From the NCBI RefSeq assembly GCF_037038585.1, contig NC_092560.1:57901049-57965048 (forward strand): a DNA stretch of 64,000 nt, in the 5' to 3' direction. The position numbers and the translations under genes are program-made. The notes beneath the pieces were generated by a model. The model searched no databases. It was not told the origin of the DNA and worked only from the letters and a program-made list of their open reading frames with translations. This DNA comes from Patagioenas fasciata. Taxonomy: Eukaryota; Chordata; Aves; Columbiformes; Columbidae. This document shows, in pieces, positions 1-11,630 of the stretch. Positions within the stretch are counted from its first letter, which is position 1. Each line of letters begins with the position of its first letter.

Positions 1-231
1 AAGTTGTATTTCCTTCTAGGAGAGTTTCTACTAAACCCTTAATTGGAATTAAAAGCAGACCAGGAGGTAACTTGCACTTCAGTGTTTTTATTTCAGGGTA
101 TGCTTACCATTGCTAATACTGGTATGTTTAAACTTCTGAAAAATTGAGATTGAAATGCTGCACCAGAAGGAAAAATGTTCATTACTTACTATAAGAGGAA
201 ACAACCAAGTGCCAGTCAAGTATCTAGCCAG

Positions 232-249
232 AATAAATAAATAAATAAT
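232..249. repeat. (AAAT)n simple repeat
   Basis: About 4.5 copies of the tetramer AAAT, a short microsatellite in AT-rich DNA. No function is implied. Confidence 0.8.
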
Positions 250-643
250 CCTAAGTTGAAATTTTAGCCCTGTCCCAAAAACTTACCGCCAGGAAGGCAT
301 CCTGGGAAACAAGTGTCCTCTCTATATATAAAAGGAAAAAAAAACCACCACAACCATTTTTATTAAAAAAAAATAAAAATCAGAAAATGTTTTGTCGAAT
401 ACCTTGAGGTTTTCATATGGCAATTTTTAGTACTTGCTTTTATAGTAGTCTACCCTAAAAAGAAATATGTTTTGCTGTGGGACATAAGAGTGTTTTTCTT
501 TTCCCACAAGTAACTAGGACTCAGGAAGAGACATTTTATAGCTATAGGGTTTTTAGTACTGTGTGGAAGACTTAACTATAGTACCTCATTCGTAGAAGAG
601 GGTCTTCTGACAACTTGTGAATAGGCAGGAAGCCGATTAATTT

Positions 644-659
644 AAAAAAAAAAAAAAAA
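644..659. repeat. poly(A) tract, 16 A
   Basis: An uninterrupted run of 16 A. No retrocopy body could be recognised immediately upstream, so it is recorded only as a homopolymer. Confidence 0.8.
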
Positions 660-690
660 GAAGTTATTTTTATTGCCTCTGTTTTCGTAG

Positions 691-754
691 GTTTATGCTG
701 AATATATTGCTGAGTTGCACCAGGAAATCCAGGCAAGTACTACACACCGCCGTG
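691..754 (+). other. candidate internal exon (unproven)
   Basis: A pyrimidine-rich tract ending in TAG (671-690) precedes a short open frame that reads VYAEYIAELHQEIQ in the first frame. Two donors are possible. One is CAG|GCAAGT at 733, a GC-type donor that would give a 42-nt, 14-codon phase-0 exon. The other is G|GTAAGA at 755, which would give a 64-nt exon. The peptide has the alternating charged and hydrophobic look of a helix, but I do not recognise it. The frame is closed by a stop at 688-690 upstream and another near 772 downstream. A second frame is also open across the segment. Short acceptor-plus-donor pairs occur often by chance, so confidence is low; RNA evidence or conservation would decide. 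Confidence 0.18.
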
Positions 755-884
755 GTAAGATGTATCCAAGCTAACTGGGGGCTAGATCTGAAAGCAGCTC
801 TCAGGTGTTGTAGACAGCAGTTTCAATTTATGAATAATGTTAGAGCACTCACTGCTCCGGAGTTAGCCCAGGCTCCTCCCAAAG

Positions 885-1090
885 GACAGAGGCTAGATTT
901 AGATTAGATATAAGGAAGATGAAACAGGCTGCCCAGAGAAGCTGTGGATATCCCATCCCTGGAAGTGTTCAAGGCCAGGCTGGATGAGGCTTTGAGTGAT
1001 CTGGTCTAGTGGAAAATGTTCCTGCAGGGAGATTGGAACTAGGTGGCCTTTAAGGTCCCTTCCAGCCCCAACCATTTTAAGATTCTATGA
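885..1090 (+). mobile_element. CR1 LINE 3' fragment, sense
   Basis: This is a truncated CR1 non-LTR retrotransposon tail. The sequence shows a CR1-like start (GGCTAGATTTAGATTAGATA), then the block ACAGGCTGCCCAGAGAAGC, 'CCATCCCTGGAAGTGTTCAAGG', 'CTGGATGAGGCTTTGAG', 'GGTCCCTTCCAGCCCCAACC' and a terminal GATTCTATGA. The usual segment between the 'AGATATAAGGAA' block and the 'GAACAGGCTGCCC' block, about 35 bases in relatives, is missing, which indicates an internal deletion. No long frame survives. Its 3' end points towards the minus-strand CR1 that begins about 635 bp downstream. Confidence 0.9.
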
Positions 1091-1724
1091 CAAGCAGTTA
1101 ACCAAAATGAGACCTCTGAAGGTCAGCATGTTGTATTTGTGAGTCTGTAGGGAAAAGAGCTGAGAAGCGTTACCTCTAGCATAAGTTATCTGCTGAGAAG
1201 TAATGTCTTCTATCTGAAACTCCTTATCTGAAGGCATCTAAACCAGCCACTTTCTTTTACTTTGTCTTTCTCTGTATTTCAAATTTCACCCCACTGCCAT
1301 GACACCATAGCCAGTTGTAGGCTGCTTACATGATAGACTTTAAATCCTGTTGCTGGCTGATTCAGATGGCTAACCTCACCTCCCATTTCCCATGTCCTGG
1401 TTTGGTACACTGACCACAGCTGGTGGGTCCCTCTGTACTGCACTGTTTTGTATAGCAAACAAAATGTTCTCTTTGTAGTGGGACCCTAATGCCAGTGCTT
1501 GTCATCTCAGACCATGGTTATAACCATTCAAACCTTGATCCAAGATCTCAGCTGTGAAGCAATGTGGCTTTGTAGCAGGCTGCTGGTGGGAGGTGAGGTG
1601 TCCAGAGAGGTTCAGGTTTGTGTGTCTGTGTGGAGACAGTGAGTGGTAGATGTGGAAGCAGAGCGGCAGTGGTAGCCTGTGATCAGTTCCCTGCCTGTCA
1701 TAAGGAGACAATAGTATTTCATAA
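1091..1724. other. unassigned spacer between two CR1 tails
   Basis: No gene, repeat or RNA is recognised. This segment would be the loop if the two facing CR1 tails paired in a transcript. Confidence 0.5.
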
Positions 1725-2122
1725 AATCAGAATCATAGAATGATTTGGTTTGGAAGGGACCTTCTAAGGCCATCCAGTCCAAACCCCCAGCCATGTGCAG
1801 GGACATCTTCAACTAGATCAGGTTGCTCAGAGCTCCATCCAGCCTGCCCTTGATTGTCTCCAGGAATGGGGCATCTACCACCTCTCTGGACAATCGGTTC
1901 CAGTACTTAACCACCTACATTGTCAAAAAACTTCTTCCTCATGTCTAGCCTGAATCTCCTCTCCTTTAGTTTAAAACTACGTCCCACTGTAACAGGCCCT
2001 GCTAAAAAGTTGTCCCCATCTTTCTTATTTCTGCACCTCAGATTCATGCCCTGTGATGGGCAATTCAGCAGGACTCTTCTGAATTTGTGCAGAGCTCTCA
2101 CAATATTGTACATGCTTTTACC
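1725..2122 (-). mobile_element. CR1 LINE 3' fragment, antisense
   Basis: The element reads on the minus strand. Its tail appears on the plus strand as AATCATAGAATGATTTGG, 'GGAAGGGACCTTCTAAGGCC' and 'CCATCCAGTCCAAACCCCC'. The body continues through sequence whose minus-strand translation contains KLKERRFRLDMRKKFF, the conserved CR1 ORF2 C-terminal motif, written in relatives roughly as KLKHRRFHLNIRKHFF. It is truncated at its 5' end near 2122. The reading frame is broken into short pieces, so this is an inactive copy. About 400 bp is preserved. Confidence 0.92.
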
Positions 2123-4860
2123 TACATTATAGTAAAGTACTTCTTCTCAGCAGCTGATCTTCAAGCACCACAAGGAAACATTACTAGCCCTAATTCAGAG
2201 ACAGTGAAACTGAAGTCTGAGGAGGCAAAGGGGTTTGTATGAGGGGATCCAGCCAGCTCTTGGCCAAGTTAGCTCTGAGGAAAACTTAGGTTTCTTCAGC
2301 TGGGTCCCACCACTGGGCTGTAAAAGGTGAATTAACATGGCAGGATTTTGCCTGTCATAAAAGACTTGATCACACAAGCTAGCCCTTGATCTCAGGCAGT
2401 GAGAACAGAGCTGGCTCTGGTGATGTTCTTGTGATGTTTCTTTCAGTCTTCAAGCTGAGCACTACACTGAAGAGAAGCTGTTGAAGACTTCTTTCTTGTA
2501 TGTGTACTGCAATGTTAATTCTCATGTTTCTTAAAAAAGTAATTTAGCTGCATGGGAACCATTTGCACAGCATTTTGAGGTGTGTTACAAATCTCTCATG
2601 GTACACTGCTCACATTCTGGCAATCTCTGTTCTGTATGGACAACTCAGGCCTGATTCTTTCCCCATTCATTGCTTTCAAAGAAGGATGACATTAAGAAAG
2701 TTTTGTATCATTAAAAGTAGTATTCTCTTATAGACTGGAAGATGAAATATCACAACACATGGAACTGAATTGTAGTAAGAGAAAAGGATGTCAAAGTTGC
2801 AGCAATGAGGGTATTATTTCTTGCAGACAAAAATGTGTCAGGCAAAACCCAGGGAAGATTTGAGGAACAGGGCTACCTATTCCAAAGCATGGTCTGAAAC
2901 ATGCTCAGCAACAGGGAGTGACCAGTTGCGCAGAAGCTTCTGTACTGAGTGAAGGTGCATATCAGAGGCCAGATATTCATCAACAAATTCCTTCCACCTG
3001 GTGCTGAAGAAGTTCTAGAGGTCAGTGGAGCCATTGCAAGTCAGCATACATAGGTGATATATGACGCCTTCAACTGAGATGCACATATGAAAATACGGAA
3101 CATGGAAATGAAATATTCATTTAGAACTGCTGGTGTTTTTGTGAGACTAATTGATGTTACCAAATACAGGAAAACATGCCCTGTGCACTGTCAACTCAGT
3201 GACCCAAAGCTTAGGCCCTCAGCCAAGATCCTTAACAGAAGTAATGTGTCAAGATGCACGTACTATTGATTGGAGCCAAAAGCTGCAGCTTCTTTTAAGA
3301 ACGACATGCCAGCACAAGCTGTGTGGCATGAGTACAGGTTTCTGCCATGTTGGTACAATGTGACAGGTAAAACTGTGTCCTCTTAAATATCTGAGCACAC
3401 TTCTTGCCCTCAAACCAGCTTGCCCAGCTTACCCTCAAAAATGTGAGTGTCTTCAGGTCTGCAACAGTGATTTTTTTCTCTGTCACTAGATGTCTGTTGG
3501 ACACAATTCACCAACATACAGGTAGACATAATAATTTCCCTAACATATTTCCATTAAGAACCTATTCCAATATATATACTTCCAAAGAAGTGAACGTTTA
3601 CAGTACTCCATGTAAAAATGTATTGTTTGATGCTGGCATGCACTCTTTGACAGTCTTCATATTTTCTGTTCTCCCTATGCAGTGAGACGAATTTTTAAAG
3701 TAGGTCATGCTTTTCCACACTGAGCGCTCAGACACAACTGGAAAGCACTTCCAGAAGCTGTCACTCAGCACCTAACCACTCTCACAGCTGAGCTGATCAC
3801 CACATTCCAAAAAACTTCCAACAAACAACTTTTTGAGAGATTTGGGGGCTGGTGCTAATGTACATTTGAGAGCTAATTTAATTTGAAAATAGGTTTATTT
3901 GTGGTTTCTAAGGTCTTGTAAACATTTTTGCCTGTATCAGTACACCTCAATGGGCATTTTCTGAGCTGCTTCACTGATAATTAGGGTTTAATACTATTGT
4001 ATGTCTATATTTATTATTTCGGGATTTTACTGAGAAAGAAATTTTAATCAGCAACGCTAGAACAAAATACAAGAAAGCAATTCATCTGAAATTATCCACA
4101 GGCATAGGAGTACTATAAGTAAGATAGTAAACCCACTGCTGATGAAGTAAAATTTTTCTGGCTTCCTATTTCACTTTGATAGTTGCCTAAAACTGCAACC
4201 TGATTATTGCTTCCTATCCATGTGACTCCATCTCTTTAGTGACAATTTTTCTCAGCTGTTCTTGGGCTTCAAAGGTTCCCTTTTCCTATATTTCATAGCC
4301 GAAAGTTAATTTAGATCCGCATAATCTCTCTCAACTACTAATCCATACTCAGAAAAAGTAATGCATTTTTAGAGCTCTCTAAGTGCTTAGAAATGATTTT
4401 TGAAGTCTGAAAAGCAGATTTGTGGTTTGGCAATGAGCTTGTATTCTTACAATATCTTATAATACTTTGTGTTGTGTTCTTACAATACTTTAGTTTTAAA
4501 ACATAACCACAAAACCAAGTAACATTAAAATTGGAGACAAAGTGTTTGATTTAAAGCTTTTTCAGAATAACTGGAATGAAATTAGACATATGTCAATTTA
4601 GAGCATCAAAGGTCTAAAGTATATTTCAACTCTTTGAATTTATTTTTAGATCTTTTCTGTATAATAGATGTAGAGGAAAGAAGCATATTTCAAAACTGTG
4701 TGTTAAGGTCTTGGTCACAGTATTATTTCAGTGTTTTAAGTAATATATGGGAAACCTGATAGATATTTTCATACTTGCATATCATCCCTGTAATATTTGT
4801 AAGTCCAATTCTTTTTAGAGGGCAAGAACAAAATGGTAATAACACAGTCCACACTAATGA
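2123..4860. other. unassigned non-coding sequence
   Basis: I see no gene here. Open frames are all below 100 codons and lie on both strands. Between about 3850 and 4860 the DNA becomes AT-rich with short direct repeats (TTCTTACAATA near 4444 and 4478), of the kind found in introns and gene deserts. Confidence 0.5.
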
Positions 4861-5360
4861 ATTTCAAATCATTGTTACCAATGTTTGGGAAGGCATTCAA
4901 AGTCCTCTCTGAGGCACGTCCCTGAGCCTGGGGCTGCTGGCAGGGACCTGATGGTGGATGCGCACTTAGTCAGGAGGCAGCTCCCAGCTCCACCTCCCCT
5001 GCCAAGGGCACAGGACACTGCCATCATTTCCACGAGGTGCAAGATGCCAGGGTTGTTTTGGCTGGTCATGCCAGCCTAAGGCATCCACACCGCACCAAGC
5101 CTTGTCCCACCAAACCTCTGCTTCCACATTTTGCTGATAATTTGCACAGTCAACATCTCCTGGGCGAGTCAAACAATGATGAAGATTCACAGTTTCACAG
5201 CAGTGGTGTTTTCTGGCCCTGTGCCTGCCCCTTGGTAAGTCAGGAGACATCTGGGAGGCATTTGTGGCTGGTCTTATGGCAGTGGTATCTCTCTGGTGGA
5301 CAGTTTTTCTTTGACAAGACCTGGTCAGATGTTCCTGAGAAACTGTTTGGGCAATAGGTG
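4861..5360. other. GC-richer patch with overlapping chance ORFs
   Basis: The sequence is locally richer in G and C than its flanks, and frames of 64 to 106 codons overlap on both strands. None resembles a known protein, and there is no convincing splice or start context. Stop codons are probably rare simply because of base composition. Confidence 0.4.
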
Positions 5361-7957
5361 GGGTTTTTTGTCTTTTTTTCCTGTTAACTCCTGGAAAGGT
5401 TGCATAACGCTTTGTAATGTGAAGGTTTCTCTGCTGTTGTCTGTGAATGTCAAGTACAATTAGAAGTTTGCAAGAGCAGTATAAAAACTAATACATTTGG
5501 AGTCCTCTTGAGCACTTGCCCTCCTTTTATCTTGGGACAGTGAGCTTCACAGATTAATGAAGTGGTTCTAGACTGTCACTCTTCAGCACCACTGGGTGCC
5601 AGCTTCCCTGAAGACAGACCACCAGGACCACGTTGTTCATGGTGTAAGGGCCCTTCTTGGTTGAGTGTGGTCGAGCTGCAAAGCAGCAACACAGGCCTCG
5701 TAGGCCAGCGTCACTGGTGAGTTGTGCAATCAGCCTGACCTGGGTAAAAGGCTACTATTGTTGGAGAATTTTTATTCAGTAGCATTTTGTGCCAGCTTTG
5801 CACTGGAGCAGATGATATGAACAGTCCAGAAAGAATCAGAAATCTGTAACATTTAAAACATTCGAGGCCACATTTCATTCACATCTGTATGAATTCTGAC
5901 TCGGCTACACAAGGAAAGCCCATGTAATACTCTGACACGCTCAAGTTATTCCAGTTACGCCCCAAGAAATGCAGAAGCAAATCAGTAACCCCAGTGAAAA
6001 ACAACCACCCCCAAAAAATCATTAATCTCTGAGCCCAGTCACCTCTTGTACATCTGAAGCCTCTCCAAGAGTCCAGACTAATAAATGGGCTGATTATACT
6101 GTGCCTGAAGGTCAAGAATTTGGAGCTATTTCTGGCACAGGGGAGTCAGCCCTTGCATCGTGCAGTCTCCCAAAAGTCTTCCTTCGGCTGGAGATGCACG
6201 AGCCCCATCTCCCCTCTCAACTGGTTATTTGCAACACTAGGACCTCTGTCTTCACAGACTGGCAGCTAGAGTTTTCCTCAGGGTTGTTTTGCTTTTGCAG
6301 CAGGAGTTGGGTTGCACTCCCCCTTGCACAGCCAGCCTGTGTTTTGGCCTATGCTTCAGACAGACAGGCAATGGGGATGCTATGTCTCTTCTGCATTTTC
6401 TGTTGTGTGTAGCTGAGCATTTTCTCCTTGCTGTTCAAGCACCTTTAGGGTGAGGGAGGTTGGCTAAAGCAAGAGATGAACGAGTTTGAACAAATCCAGG
6501 CATCTGATATTTTCCACCTGGGAGTTATTCATAAATAATCATCATATTTTGGTAATATCAAAATCACAAATCAGTTGAACTAAACAGTAAAAGATTCAGT
6601 GGGATTTTTTTAAATTTGTTTTTCTGAATCACCAGTCTGAATTCACCTTTAAGTGCTGTGTAAAGGGTAAAAGTACCACTCTTTCAGAGGGTGGCATATC
6701 CTAGGCACAGTGGATCCATTATTTCATTTTGAAAGGGAATACTGCACATCTAAGTCCACTGTTCAGCTTGTTCATGACAGCCTAAACTTACCCTCAGAAA
6801 TCCTGGGAAGCTCTTTAACCAAAGAGTTCAGCATAATGGGTGAAAGCATGGAATGGCTCCTTATGAGATACATTCAAGCACTTGGCAGCTTGAGGTGTCC
6901 ATAGCAGGTGCTGGATTTGCTATAAGTGGACAATTTATAAACAGAGCTGACAACTGGGAAAACAGAGTGCTGAGAATGTGGCATTCCTGAGCTGGAAGTG
7001 CCTTGGCCATTGGATGCTCCCTGGTGCACGTTTTGGAATAGAGACCCTGCTCGAAGGAGGCCAGCTGGCTAATGAGTAAAGCAGTGCTACCTCGGGGCAT
7101 CCAGCAGTATTGCTGGGTGTTTTCCACAGGCCAGTGGAAATCAGTTTTTTACTTTTGTCCTTCAATAATCAATAGTGTATATATTGGTCAATTCTTGTGT
7201 TAACTCATCTGGTCTTTTCTGTCTGCATTTTGTAAAGACAGAAACCCCAAATGGTTTTATTCAGGCTTGCTTTAAAACGTTATTTAGGGTTTTGCTACTT
7301 TCTGCATAAGTAGCTTGGCTCACCATATGTTTGCACCTTGGTTTTGAAGTTTTTTAACTGTCTTCACTGAAAATCCCCCAAATTAGACTGAAGTCTTGAG
7401 TGATTTAAAAATATAAAATATCCTCCAAAGAGCCAGGATTTGCAGGGCTTATTGTAGCATACGTAGCTGTAATGGAGACACTGACGATGCACCGTGGCCA
7501 GCTGGGGAGCTGACCCTGGCTCCTTATTCCATTAAACTTCGTGCTTTGTGGATTAGATGATCTGTGCTTTAATTTAACTTTCTGAGGCAAACCAGGTCCA
7601 GCAAGAACAGAAACATCTCACCACCCCTTCCACAGGTTTTGATTTGTTTTCTTCAATCTAAAACAAACCAAGAAATAGAAGAGAAAAGGAAAACATACTC
7701 CTAACTCTTTCTTCCTCCTCTCTTGCTTTGACCAAGGATCCAGTTCCTCTGGAGATGGAGCTCTGTCATTTCAGCCCATCAGACCCTTCCCTCAAAGTAC
7801 AGGTGATATTGCACATGCTCTCAGTTCTCACGGTGTGGTTGCAAACTCACAGTCTTGTTACTTTGGTCAGAGGTACACCTGCTTCTGCTTTGCAAGCTGT
7901 TCTCCATTTTGCTCTTCCACGTTCTTCAAGTAGTCAGATACACACAGAGATATGAAC
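5361..7957. other. unassigned non-coding sequence
   Basis: Nothing certain is recognised. Around 6520-6620 an AT-rich block (TTGGTAATATCAAAATCACA) has the complexity of a possible conserved non-coding element, but this cannot be tested without alignments. Confidence 0.45.
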
Positions 7958-7977
7958 TTTTTTTTTTTTTTTTTTTT
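7958..7977. repeat. poly(T) tract, 20 T
   Basis: An uninterrupted run of 20 T. It could be the poly(A) tail of a minus-strand retrocopy, but the following sequence (from 7978) was not recognised as one. Confidence 0.8.
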
Positions 7978-8129
7978 AATGCAGTCCTGTCCTGTAATGC
8001 TTCACCAAAGGAGCCACAGCATATAACTTTTTTAGCTCTGATGTGTTAATTTTAACACTTTTTAATATATTTTTCCTGCCTTAGCCAGAAATGAAAGGCA
8101 AAACTTATCTCTAATCCTTATCAACCCCA

Positions 8130-8225
8130 TTAGAGCAGCTCATTTGTTCATCAAGGCATCGTTCTAGGGCGTTGGAGACAGGTTTGAATCCTTGCTCCAT
8201 CTGACTGATACTGGGAATTTGTGTA
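8130..8225 (+). repeat. ancient tRNA-derived SINE (MIR/AmnSINE-like) head
   Basis: The core GGTTTGAATCCTTGCTCC (8181-8198) matches the B-box end of MIR-type SINEs, where relatives read roughly GGGTTCGAATCCCGGCTCT. The text before it, around 'GGCGTTGGAGACA', fits the tRNA-like head. The B box differs from the functional consensus and no cloverleaf can be folded, so this is not an active tRNA gene. The body that would follow is too diverged to delimit. Confidence 0.42.
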
Positions 8226-9453
8226 GGATACACTTTCTCCTGCTTCCATTGATTCACGTTGTGTAAGTAATTACATATTCAGTGGGCTAGAAAGATGAGT
8301 TTTGCCCTGGGCAGTAAATCATTCACAGCAGGAGGCTCTTCTCTCTCCAGGTGAAGTGAAGCTCTGACATCAGTCTACCTGCCATTCTGCAGCTGGGCTT
8401 GTATGTGCACTCTCACTGCCTTTCTCCTTCTCCAGAAACTCACTCTGGGAACCAAGGAGCACTGGTTGATGCAGCTGATGCTGCATCAGATCTGCTGCTA
8501 TTTTTTATTTTAGCAAATGCACATTTTCAGTGAATAACTGTTTCAATACAAGACTCCTAAGCAGCTGTAGATGTGCTAGCCAAGACACTGATGAGCTCTG
8601 ACAGGCGGTATTTCAAAAAGAGTGATGGCAGGTTTTAATGACAGAAATTTGGATGGTTAGTACTTGTAGTATCACGCTGCTATTTATAGCCCTAAATCAG
8701 TAAAGCCTTTAAACATAGCAATAGCCCTGTTATTGAGCAAAATAATTTACTTGCTCTTATTTCTGAAAGTCTCCAAGTACTTTGGTACATCAAGGCTGTG
8801 TGGAGCAGATCATGAGCAAGCTCGCAGATGTGAACCCTGTGTCACACAGATATATTTAACCCCTTAATTACTCTGTAGTGTGTAACAAGTTATAGTCTGG
8901 ACACACCTGCTGCAGTGTACTAGCGATATTAAAAGTGCTTAATTTTAAACATTTGGATAATATCTGCTAAAAGCAATTGCTCTTTCTGTATTTTTGTAAC
9001 ATTTTTTTTCGGGTGGGTGCTAGAGGTACCACGGAATCATATTAAAATGTGCTTAAAGTCTCATTCTGTACAGTTCTTCACCATGTGCTAAACTTTAAAT
9101 ATATGTCTATTAGCATAGCTACCAGGCAAGGTATTTCCCAGAATTGATCAAATTCCAGTAAGGAAGGAAAATGACAATGATGAATTTTTCATTCAGCCCA
9201 TGTCATACAGATCAGTGAGCTTGTGTTGACTTTTTGGTGGTCTCCTATTGTCATTGTTTCAGTGTCACTGGAATTTTAAGAATGCCTCGAAACACATTAT
9301 ATCCAGCCCAGAGAACTCTGCATCTTATATCAGCAGATAAAGAAAAATTGCTTATAAAATTAAAAGTTAACGTTTGTTTAGAAAAATGTGATCAGGACAC
9401 ATAATTTTGTCATTTTGTGTGTAAACAAATATGTATATGTTTTATTTGTTTTG
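8226..9453. other. AT-rich non-coding sequence, possible conserved element at 8500-9100
   Basis: No gene is seen. The 8500-9100 part is AT-rich but complex rather than repetitive, with phrases such as GGTTTTAATGACAGAAATTT and TTAACCCCTTAATTA. Such DNA often proves conserved in gene deserts, but I cannot show it here. Confidence 0.3.
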
Positions 9454-9472
9454 CATATATAATATATATATG
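9454..9472. repeat. (AT)n simple repeat
   Basis: Imperfect AT dinucleotide run (ATATATAATATATATAT) in an AT-rich context. Confidence 0.75.
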
Positions 9473-10388
9473 TAGGACCTTTTCAAGGAATTGTTTCTCA
9501 AACTTGAAATAATTATAAGTCAAATCAATCAGAGGAAAAATATAAATAGGAAATGGTCACTAACAGCTAAGATTTATTTACAAATACATGTCAATAGAAC
9601 CTTCAACCTATAATCAGAACAAAAGTTTACATTGATTAAAAAACATCTTAAAGGAAGTAAAGTGTAAGACCAAAAGAGAAAAACAGAGGAGCTGTCAATA
9701 ACAATGATGGAATGTCACAGCTGGTCAGTACATATTAAAAAAAAAATAAAATCATCATAACAATTAAATACTCTTCATTGCTAAGACATCAAAGGATACT
9801 ACAAAACTTAAGCTATTAAACAGTCATTAGTAAATCACTTTACTCAAGACAACTTACATCTGAATGTTAAAAAAAAGCTTGTGGATCAACTTTGCTGATT
9901 TTTAATATTTTCTGGAGCCCTAGAGAAGTTCCAGAGAGCTGGGAGGCAGCTATTTTTGAGTTAAAACCTAAAAGGAGAAAATAATTAAATAAGTCTAGGA
10001 CTCATCCTGATCTTGATCTTAGGGAAAAAAGTGTTGATATAGGTTTCAAGTTAAAAACAGAGAGAGATAACAATATAATTTAAGCCAGGATACACAGGAT
10101 CTTCCCAAATGAGTCTTCCTCAGATAGGCTTCTGGGCTTTTTGAGATTGTATTTTGATTGCTCTTAGTAGAAGTGTTGACATAAAAAGACATTTCATTTG
10201 GTCCTATATGATACTTTTATTTAAGCATCCATAGCACATAAATACATCACACAGACGAAATACTCTTCTTGACATGTCACAAATGCACTTCCATGTCAGC
10301 ATTTACCAGTTAAATGTAATTCTATTGCAGCCTGTCCCATCTTGTAATTTGATCACTGGCCTGAAAAAAATGTATCACCATTGCGTAC
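9473..10388. other. unassigned AT-rich sequence
   Basis: Nothing is recognised. A-rich runs occur at about 9738-9750. No open frame of note is present. Confidence 0.5.
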
Positions 10389-10640
10389 AGAATTTGCCAC
10401 TGACATAAAGACTGAGAAGTGGAAGAGGGACAGGCTGCTGATACACAGTGCTCTGGAAGGCTCCACGGGCTTGGCAATGGGCAAGCAACACACATTTCAG
10501 AAAAGTCAACTAAGGTCATGCTTCTGGGCACAAAGGCAAACCAGGGTTACAGGATAGGAAAGCAAGCACTGGGAAAAGGAGCTGGAAAGTGTGGTAGACG
10601 ATCAGGTACAAGGCAAGAGGATCCATGAGTTCTGTAGTCA
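10389..10640 (+). mobile_element. possible decayed CR1-like LINE interior
   Basis: On the plus strand the segment contains GTCATGCTTCTGGGCACAAA and 'CAGGGTTACAGGATAGGAA'. One frame reads EKSTKVMLLGTKANQGYRIG. This recalls the 'KCKVLHLG...NP...Y.LG' region downstream of the reverse transcriptase in CR1-type LINEs. The resemblance is partial and the frame is short, so it could be coincidence. A translated search against CR1 and L2 ORF2 proteins would settle it. Confidence 0.28.
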
Positions 10641-11605
10641 AGGAAAAAGTCCATGGGGTTACAGCAAAATCTGCAGCCTTCCTGTCGAGCGAGGTCTCCC
10701 TGTCCTCTTGCAGCACATGGTTCCCTCTTGGCTGTGTGGAGGGTAAGACCCTGTCTACAGGCCACTCATGAGGGTTGGAGGAGGTCATGAGAGGAGGTGC
10801 CAAACTGTTCGTCTGTCGTCACCAGGCAGACCATGTCTCTGTCCATTTTTGGTACACATGCATCTCTTCTTCGAGTGTTTGGATAGCCATATACCTAAAG
10901 TGATGCTGAAGCAGTGAAGGTGGCTCAGAGAAGAGTGCTGAGAGTGACGAAGGACCAGAGAGGATGCTATGCAGGGAGAGACCCAAGGTGTTACTACAAT
11001 CTGGGTCAATGAAGGGGAGATTGCCTCTCCTGTCTGTTCATCTCCATCCTCCTTTGGAAGCTCTGCTCTCCTTAAATGCTATTTCACAACATCTCCTTGG
11101 TTTTCTAGAGCTTTTTGCATTGCAGTGTTGCTTCCATAGGCTGCTAACATGGTCTTCCAGCTGATCCAGAGTCCCCTCCATTCCCATGAAGCTCAGGCCC
11201 TTATTAAGCTTCTGCATTAACCATAGGACTCCCGCAGCATTTGCAGCTTCCCCCAGTGCCTTCCAGGCACTGGAATGCTCCCTGAGCTTTCCATGTTCTT
11301 TTTTTTAGCCTATGTATTTTTCATTTTTCAAGAGTTTTAAATTATGTAGGAAAAAAAGCTCCATAAAATCTTGCATGTGAATTCATTCAGGAAAGAAGCA
11401 GGTGCATGTGACAGTAATGGTAGGTGACTCTGTCATGAAGGAAGTAGAGCAAGCTTAAAGTGGATGTATCTAGGTCACAAATTAAACTCAGTCAAGAAAA
11501 TCTGTTGTCTTGTTTTCAAGTGGAGATAGCATCAACCACCACTGGCAATGAGAAACCATGAGAATCAAGGCAATGATAGTTCTAGTGTGGTTTTTCACTT
11601 TGTAT
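10641..11605. other. unassigned non-coding sequence
   Basis: No gene is recognised. Overlapping frames on both strands from 10516 to 11164 have no protein-like content that I can identify. The palindrome-poor, mixed-composition DNA offers no other signal. Confidence 0.45.
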
Positions 11606-11630
11606 GGCTTTGGTTTTGGTTTTGGTTTTC
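11606..11630 (+). repeat. (GGTTTT)n short tandem repeat
   Basis: About three and a half copies of GGTTTT at 11612-11629 with a GGCTTT leader. In one frame this produces the repetitive GFGFGFG peptide, which explains the 79-codon open frame spanning it. There is no sign that it is coding. Confidence 0.8.

Larger units (their letters stand above)
1..690. other. AT-rich non-coding sequence
   Basis: No gene is recognisable here. The stretch is AT-rich and stop-dense in all frames. It carries a short (AAAT)n run at 232-249, several A-rich runs between 340 and 380, and a 16-base poly(A) at 644-659. The final 30 bases are pyrimidine-rich and end in TAG at 688-690, which reads like a splice acceptor for the candidate exon that follows. 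Otherwise I see nothing in it. Confidence 0.6.

Noticed and set aside
5585..5597. CTCF-like CACCACTGGGTGCC
   Set aside because: The match to the CTCF core is partial (key AG of the core missing), so it is not supported by sequence alone.
7958..7977. Poly(T) as the tail of a minus-strand processed pseudogene
   Set aside because: No recognisable gene body or AATAAA complement lies next to the run.
8181..8191. tRNA B-box-like GGTTTGAATCC as a tRNA gene
   Set aside because: No complete A box, acceptor-stem pairing or terminator could be found. It fits an old tRNA-derived SINE better.
11467..11477. ROR-type element TATCTAGGTCA
   Set aside because: It matches the degenerate consensus, but about one match is expected by chance in a window of this size.
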